Positions 1 to 12,900 are shown, counted from the first letter of the stretch. The stretch is DNA of 64,000 nucleotides from Piliocolobus tephrosceles (GCF_002776525.5 NC_045441.1:87299101-87363100); one strand, 5' to 3'. Numbers and translations are program-made. Notes: generated by a model from the sequence alone, not told the origin.

Positions 1-650
1 ATTTCATTGAAGTCATTAAAATCAATGAGATCAGATGATTGGAGGAAAAACTGACAATACCTCGCAAGCAATGACAAATTCTAAACTGGAACACTTGGGA
101 GAGATGATGGGGTTGTGGCTGTGTATTTTAAAGTCATCAGCAGAGAACTAACAATTTGTGGGAGAGAAACTATTTAAGGAAGATAATGCATAAATGGAAA
201 GCATTTTTTCATTGCTTATACTCGCTGAATAGTACCTGAAATTCAGAACAATATTCCATGATGACATTTTTAAATTTCCCTCTTGAAGTATATGTGCAAG
301 TTCTGATGCAAATTCTCTGCACTCCTTTACCAGGGTGATGCTCCTTGGGCAAGTGATTAAGAACTTTCATCTGGAGAAAAACTCGAGAAAAGTCTCACAG
401 ATGATTGGCATTTATTTGTTGTAGATGAAAAGCCAAACTGAAATTTTCTTGAATCTATGAAAATTGAATTTTAGATAAAATGTCACACTGAGTGGCCAGT
501 ATGATCAATGATCAATTATATATATATGTGTATGTATATATATATTCTGGCAAATTATTTTAAATTTCATAATAGCAAGAGAGAGGATGTGATTTGAACA
601 GCTTCCAAGAAAAACAGAAGGCACATTCAAAGGCTTGGAAATACAAATGG

Positions 651-1015
651 TGATATGGTTTGACTGTGTTGCCACCCAAACCTCACCTTGAATTGTAGTT
701 CCCATAATCCCCACATGTCCTGTGAGGGATCTGGTGGGAGGTAATTGAATCATGAGGGCAGTTTCCCCCATGCTATTCTCCTGATAGTGAGTGAGTTGTC
801 AAGAGGTCTGATGGTTTTATAAACATCTGGCATTTCCCCTGCTTGCACTCATTTTTCATCCTGCTGCCCTGTGAAGAGGTGGGTTCCACCATGATTGTAA
901 GTTTCCTGAGGCCTCCCCAGCCATACAGAACTGTGAGTTAATTAAACCAGTTTTTCTTTCTAAATTACCCAGTCTGGGGTATTTCTCCATAGCAGCTTGA
1001 GAACAGACTACTACA
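651..1015 (+). mobile_element. Solo MaLR LTR (MST/THE1 type)
   Basis: It begins tgatatggtttgactgtgt and ends gagaacagactactaca, the typical ends of MST/THE1 long terminal repeats of the ERVL-MaLR group. The internal stretch gaggcctccccagccat is also typical. The flanks aatgg and gatgg look like an imperfect 5-bp target duplication. No internal retroviral sequence is attached, so this is a solo LTR. The short open frames over it are incidental. Confidence 0.9.
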
Positions 1016-3394
1016 GATGGCATGAGACATCCCAACTATGACTCTCACAATTGAGAAGTTTCACATGTATCTTTTAACATTATTTTTGATATACATATAC
1101 TTGACTTTAATTAATCGAATTAATTTTATAAAACAATACTGTTATAAAATAGTGTTATCTGTTTTATATTACACACATAACTTTTTGCTTTATTCCTTAA
1201 TTTATAGGGATCTTACCTGGAGGAATTATTTGCTCTTGTCATATTTGTCTATTATTTAGAGTCAATAATAGATGTTGTATTCAGTTAAGACCTTCTGAGG
1301 TTTTTTACATTAAATGAATATACTTGATTGAAACAAGTACCAAATATGTGTGACATGGTGTTTCATTTTAAACATTCTTTGAAACTTGAAGAAGGAGAAA
1401 TTCTGAATAACTTGAAGGAAGCTATGAAACAATTGTCAAAATAGTATCAATAGTATCAATCGTGCTCAGAATGATACTCTCAACTTTTTATCAGGAAGTT
1501 TATTCTATCGTGACATTGCTTTTCTTGAAATGTACCAGATATTTGTAACACTAACTTTTTTACAGGTCAGTAGAAAAAAAGATCACAGCAAAGCTTTTGA
1601 AAATGTAAAAGGACTCCTTCTTATTCAAAGTATGAATTTACTCCATAACTATAAATCATAAATGTCACAGTGATGGATTATATAAAGCATCCACTATTGA
1701 AAGCTGGCCAAATAAGAAGAAAATGTAATTTAAAAGTATGGATGTGACAGAAATACGACCGTGTATAATTGCCACACTCCTACTCCACAACCTGTCTTGG
1801 CAAGAACACAGGTCCCATGACATAATAAGTTTAATTTGTTTCTAATTTATGTTTCCCTATGTGATATCATCTGTTTTATTATTGATACAGATAATGTTCT
1901 AAGACCTAATGAACAGAATGATCTATAACATTCCATCACAGAAAAGCAAGAGAATTTGATTTGTTTGTGTTCTTTCTGATTTGGACTTGCATTTGCAAGG
2001 AGATAATGGTTAGCATGGACAGCATAATGATATCTAAGAGAGCATAATAATAACATAATCTACACCTGCAATTTTGAAGCAGTCTTTTGTAGCACTTTTA
2101 GATTTGACTAATATTTTTTCTTCATATGCTTTGAACGATTAGCTTTAAAGACTAAATGTACACAGTAGAGAATCATTGGTATTTTTGTGTTGGTAGAGGT
2201 GAATTATGAGGTATCTTGATAACCAGAATGTTTTCACATGATCTCAAGCCTCAGAAAACATATTGGAAGTCAGCTGATGCCAAGTTAAGATGAGCTAATT
2301 TTCCCAATATTAAATCTAAGGGAGAATCAGTGTCTTGCCTTGGACAAAAAGCTATAGTATTTCTGGAAGTTATGGGAAGAAGCTTTGAAGGCACTTCATA
2401 GAAATGATGCTCTGATAGTAACTTAGCATAAAAAGTCTGGAACTTTAGAGATCAGAGGAGAAATGCTGAATTTAGGGGGAAGGCAGAAGTAGAAAGGATG
2501 CTGAAAGGCTTAAAGAGAAACGTTTTTACTTAGACAGCTTTGTAGAGAACACACTGGAGATCTGACTACACTAAAGAAACCTAATAGCCCTATTGATAAA
2601 ACTGCTATTTCCTGAAGGAAAAAGAAAAGTGGGTAGGGCAAGAATATGTGCTGAATATCCTGAGATGGCAGGGAAAGGTGATTGTATTTTGATCTGGATC
2701 TATTTTTAGTTGTAACATTTCTCTGCTGAGGAATTTTACTCTTTAGATTGGAATACATGGGAATTTAAGGTTCTCCAAAGCTGATTTTCTTTTTAGCCCC
2801 ATGAATTTCTGTCTTTCATAAAATGTTCTTTAAGAGATGTGGGAAGCATTTTTTTCTTTTTTCTTTTTTTTTCTTTATCTATGTAGTCTTCTCGTGAGAG
2901 AAACTGACAACTCCACCCAGTTCGGGATCTCTGGCAATAAATGCAGGATTTCAAGGTTATAGGATCTTGTTCATTTAACACTCAAATACTGAGGAAGTCT
3001 GTGTTGCTTAATCCTAAATTTATTAGATTCAATATGACTCACCACTCCCTTCCTTTCTGGCGTGAAGAGGAAGAATATAGACCATTGGGTCAAATGTTTC
3101 CTCAGGCTGAATGAACAATTGTATTAAGGGACACTAAAAGGGAGACACAAAGAATTATTTTTAGAACAAAAGTATTTCAAATAAGAGCAGAGATTACCTA
3201 ATCCTTAGCCTTCCCTTAAATAGGGGAGCATCTGGCCGTCAATTAGGAGATTCATTTTATTAGGCTTGCTAAAGGAAATATATACAAAAAGGTATTTCCA
3301 TTTTACCATTAGAGGTACTTACTGGTCTACTACATTATATGGTTGTCCTTTGTCACAAGTATATTTTCATTTTTGTTGTAGATGAGCATTTTCT

Positions 3395-3500
3395 CTCCAC
3401 TAGGCTGTGAGTTCCATGAGGACAGGAGTGTGTCAAACTTGTCATCAGTGTCTTTCCAGCATGTGCAGATACCTGGTGTTCTTAGACAAGTCAGTTATTG
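3395..3500 (+). mobile_element. L2-like 3' end fragment
   Basis: ctaggctgtgagttccatgag followed by gacaggagtgtgtc and cagcatgtgcagatacctgg resembles the L2 3' end pattern of 'gagctccttgagggcaggg ... cccagcgcctagcacagtgcctgg'. It is divergent, with approximate boundaries. Confidence 0.55.
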
Positions 3501-4904
3501 CCTGCAAAGGTCACATTTTAGGAGGGTAGTGACTCACTTTCTTGTGCTAGCAATGAGAAATTATTTTAGATATTATTAACTACATGTGGAAAACATATAA
3601 TTTTCCCTGTGACTTCTGGTAAGATATCAAGAGGTGTTAATAAAGACACATGCAGAAACTCTTCAAAAAATACACACATACATACAAATGTGAAAATGTC
3701 ATGTTGTTTACATGAAATTCCATCCTCAGACCCATTTCATTGTCCCATGATGGTTTACTGATAATGGGTCAAGAACATCTTCTCTGTGTCACCCACTCAT
3801 CAAAATCCATAATATGCAATGATTTCTATATTTAGCCAAGTAGATAAATACAAAATCATGTCCTTGCTTCATTAATTTTAGAAATGATGAGATTGTAGAT
3901 TTTTCCAAAAGTGTGTTGCTAGAGCAAAAGTGGGAATTTGAACATCTGTGAGATTAAGATTACAAACTGGGAACAAGGTAATAGGAGAATGCACTGCTAA
4001 AAGGAACAGTGAAAAAGAATTATGGTGGATTAGGTCAAAGGTTTAGGGAGATAGAACAAAGGAGTCATTTAGGAGGTAAGTGCTGCTGACATCCCGAGGA
4101 AGGGTGAGGCTGTTTAATCAAGCACAGAGCTGGCCTTCTCTCAATGGCACGTGTGAAGCAACACACTCACCCTTTTACCCAAGGGGAAAAATAAAAAAAA
4201 CAAAGTTCCTGTCCAAAAAGCTTTAAAACTATGGACAATCTCAAAAATCACATGCCCAAAAATTTCCAGTTTAGAATTTTTTTAAAAAAGCTCCAAAGTA
4301 TATTGCCAAATTATTAGTCTTCAACGTTGATGAGTTTGAACCCAGCAGAGCCAGCATCCATTTCTGATTTATGAAATCCACTGAGTGTCTTCGTTTTATG
4401 TGTTAAGATACAGACTCTAAAATTACTGATTTTTTTCAGTTTTGGTTAATAATCCTGTGGAAACAAAAATGTCTTTGTTTGGTTTGGCGGAAATGCAAGA
4501 AAGATAAGCTGGTTGGAAAAGAGGGAACCTGTTCCAATCCTTGTCCCAAAGTCTTTTCATAATGTGTGCGTCAGCCTAAGAAATTCTCATATGTAATGCC
4601 TAAATCTAATTATTTAATTTGGCTACAACAAATTGTTGAAGGATGTTTAATCGTTTTGCTGCTAGCATTGTCACAGGGCAATATTAAATCATTTGGAAAT
4701 GATAATACCCCAGGTTAGTCACTATTTTTTCAGCTGTTTTTTCTTGTCAAGTTGGTTTGAAACTAAACCCCATAGAATTGGTTTTGATTAAAGAAAATAA
4801 AGCAAGTGGCTATATCAACTTTATATTTATTTTGCTCACTGTATAAGTAAAGACAGAAAATGACATAAACAGCTCTTAAACACCTTCTTCCTCTCATTGC
4901 CATA

Positions 4905-5660
4905 ATTCAGGGACTCCCCACGTTTCAGAACCTCTGGATAGTCTTCCTGACCCCACCTTTCCCCGTTCTCACCCATCCTGAATAATTTAGCAAGACTTAT
5001 CTTTGCAACATTCAGCTATAGTTGTTGCCACTTTTCTGAACAAAAAATTTTAGTAGCTTCCAATCACCTACATAATAACCAAAATCTTCAACCTGCCATC
5101 ATAGGCTGTAATCATCTAGATGCTGCCTTTATGTCTAGTCTCAATTCTTTCCACCCCACATAGTCCCTATATTGCAGCAAAGCACATTTCCTCGGTTCTA
5201 CAAATAATTATTAAGTACTGAATTTGTCTCAGACTGAGCTAGGTGCTGAGAATTCTAAGATAATTACACCATGGTCTTTGCCCTGAGAGAGGTCACACTC
5301 CAGAGTAGGAGATATATTAGAAGTGCAGTATGTATGTGCAACCTGGAGTAACATGTGCCCCTGTACAGCCTAGTGTTCATTCTGCCTGGAAAAAATTTTT
5401 CTTTATGTGTTTCCTCTCAAAATTCTATCTGTCTTTCAAGGCTGTGCTCAAATGTCACCTCCTTTTAGAAGGTGTATAAGTAATTATCTGAAAGGTTTAA
5501 CATTTTATATATACTTTTATTAGAATTTATTTCACATATGTTGTGTTTTATATACATAACTGTTTCCACACTGATCTGTGAGCCCCTTGCAAACAAGGCT
5601 CACTAATCCCACAATCTTAACACCATACTCAACATTTAATACACACTAAATACTTCTAAA
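4905..5660 (+). mobile_element. L2 LINE remnant
   Basis: The stretch tctttcaaggctgtgctcaaatgtcacctcc and tgatctgtgagccccttgcaaacaagg resembles the end of L2 and its 3' tail. The preceding ccaaaatcttcaacctgccatcataggctg resembles the region before it. About 5205-5340 (gctaggtgctgagaattctaagat, ccctgagagaggtcacactc) looks like a separate old repeat within it. Boundaries are approximate. Confidence 0.6.
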
Positions 5661-5814
5661 TATATGTGGCTTTAATAGCATTTTAATATTATTCCATTAT
5701 CATAAAAAATGCAGAGATGTTCTCATCTTACTAATTCTGATTTAATGGAAGATAAGATATATGATTTTAAAATATATCTTATTTGGCCCAAAGCAGAGTT
5801 TAATAATCATACTC

Positions 5815-6225
5815 AAAATAATATTTATTGATTTTTCCTGTCTACCAAGCATGGTTCTAAGAACTTTATATAAATTACCTCCTTTAATCATCATGAGAAC
5901 TACGAGTTGGGAAATATTATGATTTCCTTTTTATACATTTTGTATAGACTTCTAAAAATACATCATCATCACTGTAATGACTGATAGATACGTAGCACTT
6001 ACTATGTGCCAGACACTATTCATAATGCTGATCATGTATTAACTCGTTTATTCCTCACACCAACATGGCTTATTACATCGTTTCTGCTTTTGTCCTCACT
6101 TTATAGACGAGGAAACTGAGGCACAGAGAGGTTAAGTGACTCGTTCTAGATTACACGGCCAGTGAGTTGGGAGGCAGGATAATGCCCTGATGGCCTGGAC
6201 CTAAAGTTCATGCTCTTACTCATTA
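5815..6225 (-). mobile_element. Two MIR fragments
   Basis: Antisense MIR core is clear at about 5978-6225: acttactatgtgccagacac, then ctttatagacgaggaaactg, aggcacagagaggttaagtgac. A second, more diverged copy precedes it at about 5815-5950 (ctaccaagcatggttctaagaac, ccttttatacatttt). They are probably two insertions or a duplicated piece. Confidence 0.8.
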
Positions 6226-7612
6226 TGAGAAGTAATATTTCATTTTGTAATTAACAATGCAATGCATGGTTCAAAATAATTGAATATTATTCATAGGCAC
6301 TTGAAACAATAAGGATTTCGATTATATAAACTACTTATTCTACTAGTTGGGTCAAAATAAACCCCTGGGAATGCTTTTACATACTTTTGATTTTGCTGAT
6401 TTCAGTCTTTGTTAAATGAGGGAAATTACATGGAAGGCAACTGCCTGATTGAAATAAGGTTTGTGTGAAATGCATTTTCTCATTAAGGCTTTAGATTACA
6501 TTTGTTTACCTTTTGTCTTGGTTCCATTCTTCTCTTCTCAATTCTACTTTACAATCAGTGTGACGTGTCTATTGGATATTATCCCTGCATTCGGAACTGC
6601 TATAAAATATTACACCATTCGGTCTCTAGTCTGAAAAATGATTAAAGTTATATTTAGCTTAATAGAAAAGTAATTAGTATCAATTTCAGACTTCTATCCA
6701 ATGTACACAAAGCATGATCCATAAATGTTAGTGAGACATTTATGTTAGGTAAAGTCACGCTCATTTGAGATTTCAAATATCATGTCTTCTTCAGCATTCT
6801 GCCTTTTGCTCTGTAAAATCTAAGACAAAATCCAGCTTAGAAACTAAGGGAAATAACATTTAACCATTATAAAGTAGAAAAAAGAAGGAAGAAAAAGCTA
6901 AAAAATATGAAATAATAATAAAGCCCATTGTTGGTAGATGGAATATACAGCCATTGTATTTAAGGGACTCAAATATCATTTTTACAGAGGTTAAAACTGC
7001 CATGATACTTTTTAGAATTATCTTGGTGCCTATATCCTAGACATTATCTCTTTTTATCTTTCTCATCAATTAATGATAAGCTACTTTTAAATAATGAATT
7101 GGTTAAAAGTCAGATAGCACATAATGAGCTTTAATAAAGTGATGAATATTAGTACCTTATTAGCATTCATTATTCTAGGATTTAAAAATAAGATGATATT
7201 GTAAGTACCTGAGGCAAAATCTAGTGAAAGGATCTGGATAACTTATAGGAGTCTTGTACATATTACAATTATAAATAAAACAAAGAATTGGGAAGTGTCA
7301 AAAAAAAAATTAAGACTGCAGAATCCAATTCAATTATCAACTTTGCTGCTACGTAGTTTTGTAACTTTAGGGCATGTGACTTTACCTCAAAACGATTAAA
7401 GAGCTTGATTTGTATAATTATGCTTTTGCATTAATTTAATTTCAAGGCCCATTCTAGCATTACATTTTTGATATTACTGGATTACTGGTTCAGGGTCGTA
7501 TCTCTTTCAGAGTACATTTTCTGGGGTGCAGTTTCTTTACATCTTCTTTCTGCACATACGAAATAGAAAAAGTTTAGTTCTTCAAACACAGGCATCAATC
7601 TAAATACTATCA

Positions 7613-9110
7613 AAAGTAGGATGGGCAAAAGACAAGCTGCAGATTGGAAAAAATATTTGCAAAATAATATATCTGATAAAAGACTGTAACCCAAAATATA
7701 CAAAGAACTATTAAAACTCAATGATAAGAAAACAAACAACCTAATTTTTTAAAATGGACAAAAGGCCTTAACAGACATCTCACCAAGGAAGGCATACAGA
7801 TGGCAAATAAGCATATGAAAATATGCTACATATCACATATCATCAACGAAATACACATTGAAACAATAAGATACTGCTACACACCTATTGGAAAAGCCAA
7901 AATCGATAACATTGATACCACCATATGCTAATGAAGATGGAGCAAAAGAAATTCTCATTCATTGCTAGTGGAAACGCAAAGTGGTACAGACATTTTGGAA
8001 GCCAATTTGGCAGTTTCTCACAAATCTAAACAGAAGACCCAACAATCATGCTCCTTAGTATAATATTTACTCAAAAAAGGTGAAAACTATGCGTATTAGT
8101 CCATTTTCACACTGCTGATAAAGACATACCCGAGACTGGGTAATTTATAAAGAAAATGAAGTATAATGGACTCACAGTTCCACGCGGCTGAGGGGCCTGG
8201 CAATCATGGCCGAGCGCAACAGGCCTGTCTTCAACAGCGGCAGGCAAGAGAAAGTATGAGCCAAGTGAAAAGGGTTTCCCCTTATAAAACCATCAGATCT
8301 CGTGAGACTTATTCACTGCCTCCAGAACAGTATGGGGAAACCACCCCCATGATTCAATTATCTCTGACCGGGTCCCTCCCACAACATGTGGGAATCATGG
8401 AAGCTACAACTCAAGATTAAGATTTGGGTGGGGACACAGCCAAACCATATCAGTATGTCCACACTAAAACCTAAACACATGTGTTTATGGAAGCTTTATT
8501 CATACTTGACAAAACTTGGAAACAACGAAGATGTCCTTCAGTAGGTAAAAATTTAAATAAACTGTGGTACATCCAGGAAATAAAATATTAGCACTAATAA
8601 AGGATGAGCTATCAAGCCATGAAAACATGGAGCTAACTTAAATGCATATTACTAAGTGAAAGAAGCCAATCTGCAAAGGCAACATATTGTTTGGTTTAAA
8701 CTATGTGACATCCTGTAGCAAGCTGAACTTTGGAGACAGAAAAAATTAGTTATTGCCAGGGAGAGGGGTGGGGGAGAAGGATGAACAGGTGGAGCACAGA
8801 CAATTTTTAAGGCAGAGAAGGTACTCTATATGATACTGCAGTGGTTGAAACTTGTCATTATTCCTTTGTCGAAATATATAAAATATACAACACCAAAATT
8901 AAACCCTAAAGTAAACTATGAAGTTTGAATGATTAATATGTGCCATTGTAGGTTTATTGATTGTAATATGTGCCATTGTAGGTTATTGATGGGAGAAGCT
9001 ATGAATGTGTGGGATAAGAGGTATATGGGAAATTTCTGTATCTCCCTCTCAGTTTTGCTATGAACCTAAAACCGCTCCAAAAAAAGTGTATTTTTTTAAA
9101 AGTAGGAAAA
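7613..9110 (+). mobile_element. Old L1 3' end (L1M class), interrupted
   Basis: Reads as the last part of L1 ORF2 (aaaggccttaacagacatctcacc, atggcaaataagcatatgaaaa) and then the 3' UTR (gctatgaatgtgtgggataa, cctaaaaccgctccaaaaaa). It is heavily mutated and has no open frame. It is split by the 8092-8452 LTR. A 21-bp segment is duplicated at 8934-8954 and 8964-8984. Family assignment to an older L1M type is inference from divergence. Confidence 0.85.
8092..8452 (-). mobile_element. Solo THE1-type MaLR LTR inserted in an L1
   Basis: The reverse complement runs tgatatggtttggctgtgtcc to actaatac, the THE1 LTR ends. On the + strand it contains cataccagagactggg-like and gatttgggtggggacacagc sequence. 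Flanks ctatg (8087-8091) and gtatg (8453-8457) are a near-perfect 5-bp target duplication. L1 sequence continues on both sides, so the LTR landed in an existing L1 copy. It is a solo LTR with no coding sequence. Confidence 0.92.
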
Positions 9111-9469
9111 AAATGCTAAGAGATTTATGACACACTTGATTTGATGTTTACTTTGTACACATTAATTAATTTTATAGGTTTGCAAATATTGATATAGATA
9201 GATGCTTTAAATGATAAGAATATGAATATAGGGTTGTAAAATATTTTGTATTTAACTTTTTATGTATTTACGTGTTTTATATTCATTTTAATACTGTGTA
9301 TTTTTCACACATAAATATTGTGTTAAAGTACAAATATATTACATCTATTTCTAAATAATTATGATGAAAACCGTAATTACATATAGCTATATTGGCCCTT
9401 TTATGCTGTATGTATTCATTTACAAAGTGGGACAATATGTATATTTAGGCAAGTAAATATTTTGCTTAT

Positions 9470-9476
9470 TACTAAT

Positions 9477-9532
<56 letters not shown>

Positions 9533-9562
9533 TTCTTTCTTTCTGTCTCTCTCCTTCCTTCC

Positions 9563-9645
<83 letters not shown>

Positions 9646-9809
9646 CTTATTTTTCTCTTTTACTTTTCTTTTTCTTTCTCTCTTTCCTTTCTTTCTCTCT
9701 TTTCTCCTTCCTTCCTTCTTTCCTTCCCTTCCTTCCTTCTTTCCTTCCCTTCTTTTTTTCTTTCTTCTTTCTTCTTTTTTTTTTTTTTTTTTTTTTTTGC
9801 TTTCCATAG
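9470..9809 (+). promoter_or_regulatory. SEMA3D: Acceptor region with distant branch-point motif
   Basis: A TACTAAT heptamer at 9470-9476 matches the optimal branch-point sequence TACTAAC at 6 of 7 positions. It is followed directly by a 323-nt near-pure pyrimidine tract and then gctttccatag. Between 9453 and the acceptor AG (9808-9809) there is no other AG. Within the tract the only As are at 9649 (cttat) and 9662 (tttac), both fitting yUnAy. From 9663 to 9798 every base is a pyrimidine. The branch point must therefore lie at least 147 nt upstream of the exon, possibly 334 nt at A9475, unless a non-A branch nucleotide is used. Use of any of these sites is inference. Confidence 0.6.
9476..9798 (+). 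repeat. (CTTT)n/polypyrimidine microsatellite abutting an exon
   Basis: 323 nt with only three purines (G9545, A9649, A9662). Two blocks of near-perfect CTTT units (about 9477-9531 and 9564-9645) are followed by degenerate CT-rich sequence and a terminal run of about 24 T. It ends 11 nt before the coding exon at 9810. Open frames read through it on either strand are low-complexity artefacts. Confidence 0.98.
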
Positions 9810-9970
9810 ACTTGCTGCTTTCAAATAGCTGTATTCCCTTTTTGGGTTCATCAGAAGGACTGGATTTTCAAACTCTTCTGTTAGATGAGGAAAGAGGCAG
9901 GCTACTCTTGGGAGCCAAAGACCACATCTTTCTACTCAGTCTGGTTGACTTAAACAAAAATTTTAAGAAG
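9810..9970 (+). CDS. SEMA3D: SEMA3D internal coding exon, start of Sema domain
   Basis: Secreted class 3 semaphorins bind neuropilin/plexin receptors and steer axons, neural crest and endothelial cells. This exon encodes the first strands of the Sema beta-propeller. After a split Asp codon (G from the previous exon, AC here) it reads LLLSNSCIPFLGSSEGL, then LLLDEERGRLLLGAKDHIF, the class 3 signature 'LLDEE-R-L-(V/L)GAKDH(I/V)(F/Y)', and ends NKNFKK. The SNSCIPFLGSSEGL stretch is what I recognise as SEMA3D rather than SEMA3A or 3E; that assignment is from memory of the family. The acceptor is ttccatag before 9810 and the donor is AAG|gtcagt. Length is 161 bp, phase 1 at the start and phase 0 at the end, so skipping it would shift the frame. 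The intron upstream ends in a very long pyrimidine microsatellite (separate entry). The exon with the start codon and signal peptide is not in the window. Confidence 0.95.
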
Positions 9971-12900
9971 GTCAGTATATTTATGTATGCATTTGGTTAA
10001 GTTCATTTACTTTCATCTTTCTTCTTCTCCCGTTTTGTTTTGCTTTGTTTTAAGGGACGCAATGTCAAATGCAGTGCATCATGTACATGTCAAAAAGTAG
10101 CATACTTGAAGAATATATTGCCTCTGATACACATTCTGGATTTTTATGGATTTAAGTACATATGCATGTTCTTTATTAAGAGTGAGTTAATATAATAAAA
10201 GCCTTGAAAATATAAATGAAAACATCAAAAATTAGTTAATGTACATTAGGCTGTATAATAGAAATGCAAAGTTTGAGATTGAAGAAATGACAAATGAGTT
10301 ATACATCAAGAATGAATATATCCATAACAATAGTTGTACAATTAAATTTGATTAACTTTCAGTTCACAAATAAGCATACTTTCAAATGATAATGTGGCTA
10401 TAATAACAAACACCATACTGCTTTTTCCACACTCTCATTTCACATCTGAATAGGTTTCTCTTACAAGTCAATCACTCTCAGCAAGTATAGATAAATAATC
10501 TCCCAACTATGAGTTCATTAAGACAATCTTATCATGACAAAGAAACATACACTAGTAATTTAAAAATCAAAAGGCAATTACTACCATGTCCTACATTTTC
10601 AACTACCAGTGTGAAACCCGGAGGAAAGGGTGCCACACTTTAGATGTCGTCTACTAACTTGTACTTTAGCAAATATCAGTATCTATGTAAGCAGAGATAG
10701 ATGCTAAGACTGGCAGAGATTGAATGGCTGATAAGATTACATAATATCAGATCTCTTCTGCATCTTTGAGACATCTTCTATTGTCTTTTTAACCCATCTT
10801 TTTCAGAAGTATTGAAAAAAAAAAGACTAGGAGCAATTACAAGGTTTACATCCAATAGTTACCAATATTGAGTTCTTCTTCTTCAAAGAGAATTGTTTAT
10901 AGGCCATCCTAGGACTTTAGACTTTGAAGCTACATATAGTATTCATCTACAATGACCGCTTTAACTCTCTAATTGTGAGATTTAATAGCCAAATATCAGT
11001 TGCTCAATTATTTTAGAATTATTTATTCTCAGGGCTTTAGTCTACACAAAACATTTATCTTAATATGCAGTAATATTACTTACTTAATTTCTGAAATAGA
11101 ACAATGTTACTTGGTTTTTAATCAATTAACTTTTAAGTAGTTCTTTCACACATTTTTAAGGTCTGCTAAAGGAACAGGAGTTATTGCTTATAAAGGCTCA
11201 TACTTAGTAAAAAAATTATTTCTGCAAATGTATACACATACATTTCATGTAATCTGTGTTTTCAGATGAAAAATTGAGGGCTAAAATACTGCTAGCAATT
11301 GTTTTTGACTTCTGTTAATCCAAACACACTAAGAAGCTCATATGATTATCTTTAAAAAAATTAAAGTTATCTGGTAGCCTGGATATTGTTTAATGTAAAA
11401 TAAAATAAGCAGTTGATTATGTACTAGAATTTGAAAGTTTGTCCTCCATTCTAACCTAACATTATAGCTCCTTTCTATTTTTTTCTTAAGGCTGTATTTT
11501 TTTCTTCAAGAATTTTGTTTAAAAATACTGATACTCCTAGCATGAGCCAATCGATGGCATCAAGTGACATCTTAATTTTCACTAAATATCTTAGCAGGGG
11601 ATGACATGTTTTATGAAAGTGGCCAAGGAAAAAAATCTTAGTTAACTTTGCAATTTTGCTTTAAGAGATGCCACATAGCTTAAAAGGCGTTTTTTCCAAA
11701 TATGTCTCAGTTTTACTATACTAGAAAAAGCAATTCATACTTTTAAGGGAATTTGTTCTTTTTCTGTTCTCTGCCTTCAGGGATTGGAAGAAAAGGTCCC
11801 TTTATCTGAACTGAGTGTATTAGATCATTGCTTAAAATAAATTCTTATAGCATAACTTCCTGCTGTGACTATTTTAAGCAAATCTTTCTTTGGCGATGTT
11901 TCATGCATGAAGTGTGCTAATATTTAATAAAGTAAATGTTTATGAAGTATCAATTTATCTTATGATAATCATTAAAATAAAGTTATTTGAATACATTATA
12001 AAATTAGATGTTGTCTACATAACTGATATTTCTTTATATCTCTATAAAATGTATAATTCATAAGGGGATTATGTATGCAAAGGTAATAATTTATATTATT
12101 TAGGTATCTACCATTCCAATTTATATAAATCACTCCATTGCTAAGGATACTCCACAGTAGCACATAAGTGTCAAAATGTAGTACTTTAGCAGTGTTTAGA
12201 CCCACTTGGTTTGCACTGGCTCAGTGCCCCTCGGCAAAGATCCAAACTCTCCTGCGGAGGAAACCACACATGTTGGGACTCTAAGGGTCTAAAGGCTGTC
12301 CTTTGTACTCTTTAGGGTTAAAGCAACCTACAACATACAATTGAGTTATCAGTGACTGGTTGGGGTTTTTTCCCCCTTGGAAAGTTTAAAAAAAAAATCT
12401 GTAGAAAATACTCGAAGTTAGAAAAATTTACAATATATATGAACTTTGAGGTTTTGTACAAACAAGGCTGTGCCTCTTGAAATAAAGGCCATTATCATTC
12501 ATATTTGCCATGGGCATTTAGCGTAGAATCAGCAGAAATTATAGCAAAATCATTCACAAAATGCATTTTGTAATAATTATTTAATAATACCTTTTTACTA
12601 TCTTTACTGTTGTTCAGACTAGATTTTGAGTCTACTAGAGTGAATAGTGCAGGTATATAATTAGTAAATATTTGACAAATAAATGATCGCAGAAGAAGAA
12701 AGTCATAATTAATTAGAATTTTGGGGAATATTTCCACTATCTAGAAAATAAAAATTAAGTAGACTGAGTTGTTTTTTTGTTTCTGTTTTTTAAATTCTCT
12801 GGCATTTAAAGAAGATGGATGAGATTATGACCTTCTTTTTGTCTTTTCTGAATTTTTTTTTTGAGAGAAAGGACTATTTCTATAGGGATTTAGACTTAAA

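Larger units (their letters stand above)
1..9809 (+). other. SEMA3D: SEMA3D intron (3' part), upstream of the first exon seen
   Basis: No coding exon was recognised here; I looked for the signal-peptide exon and did not find it. The span holds an MST/THE1 LTR (651-1015), L2-like pieces (3395-3500, 4905-5660), MIR pieces (5815-6225), an L1 3' end (7613-9110) split by a THE1 LTR, and the long CTTT tract ending at the acceptor. Remaining stretches (1-650, 1016-3390, 3500-4900, 6230-7610, 9113-9470) are AT-rich intron in which I see nothing specific. Confidence 0.85.

Noticed and set aside
505..771. 88-residue reverse frame, and 8166-8420 forward frame
   Set aside because: Both are mostly MaLR LTR sequence; LTRs of this group do not encode protein here.
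2498..2521. atgctgaaaggcttaaagag considered as a signal-peptide exon start
   Set aside because: Downstream translation does not continue into a signal peptide and no fitting splice donor follows, so the resemblance is chance.
9462..9851. Long open frames rich in Phe/Leu/Ser (+) and Lys/Glu/Arg (-) over the CTTT tract
   Set aside because: They are translations of a microsatellite. Only the segment from 9810 in one frame is real coding sequence, and it is an internal exon without a start codon.
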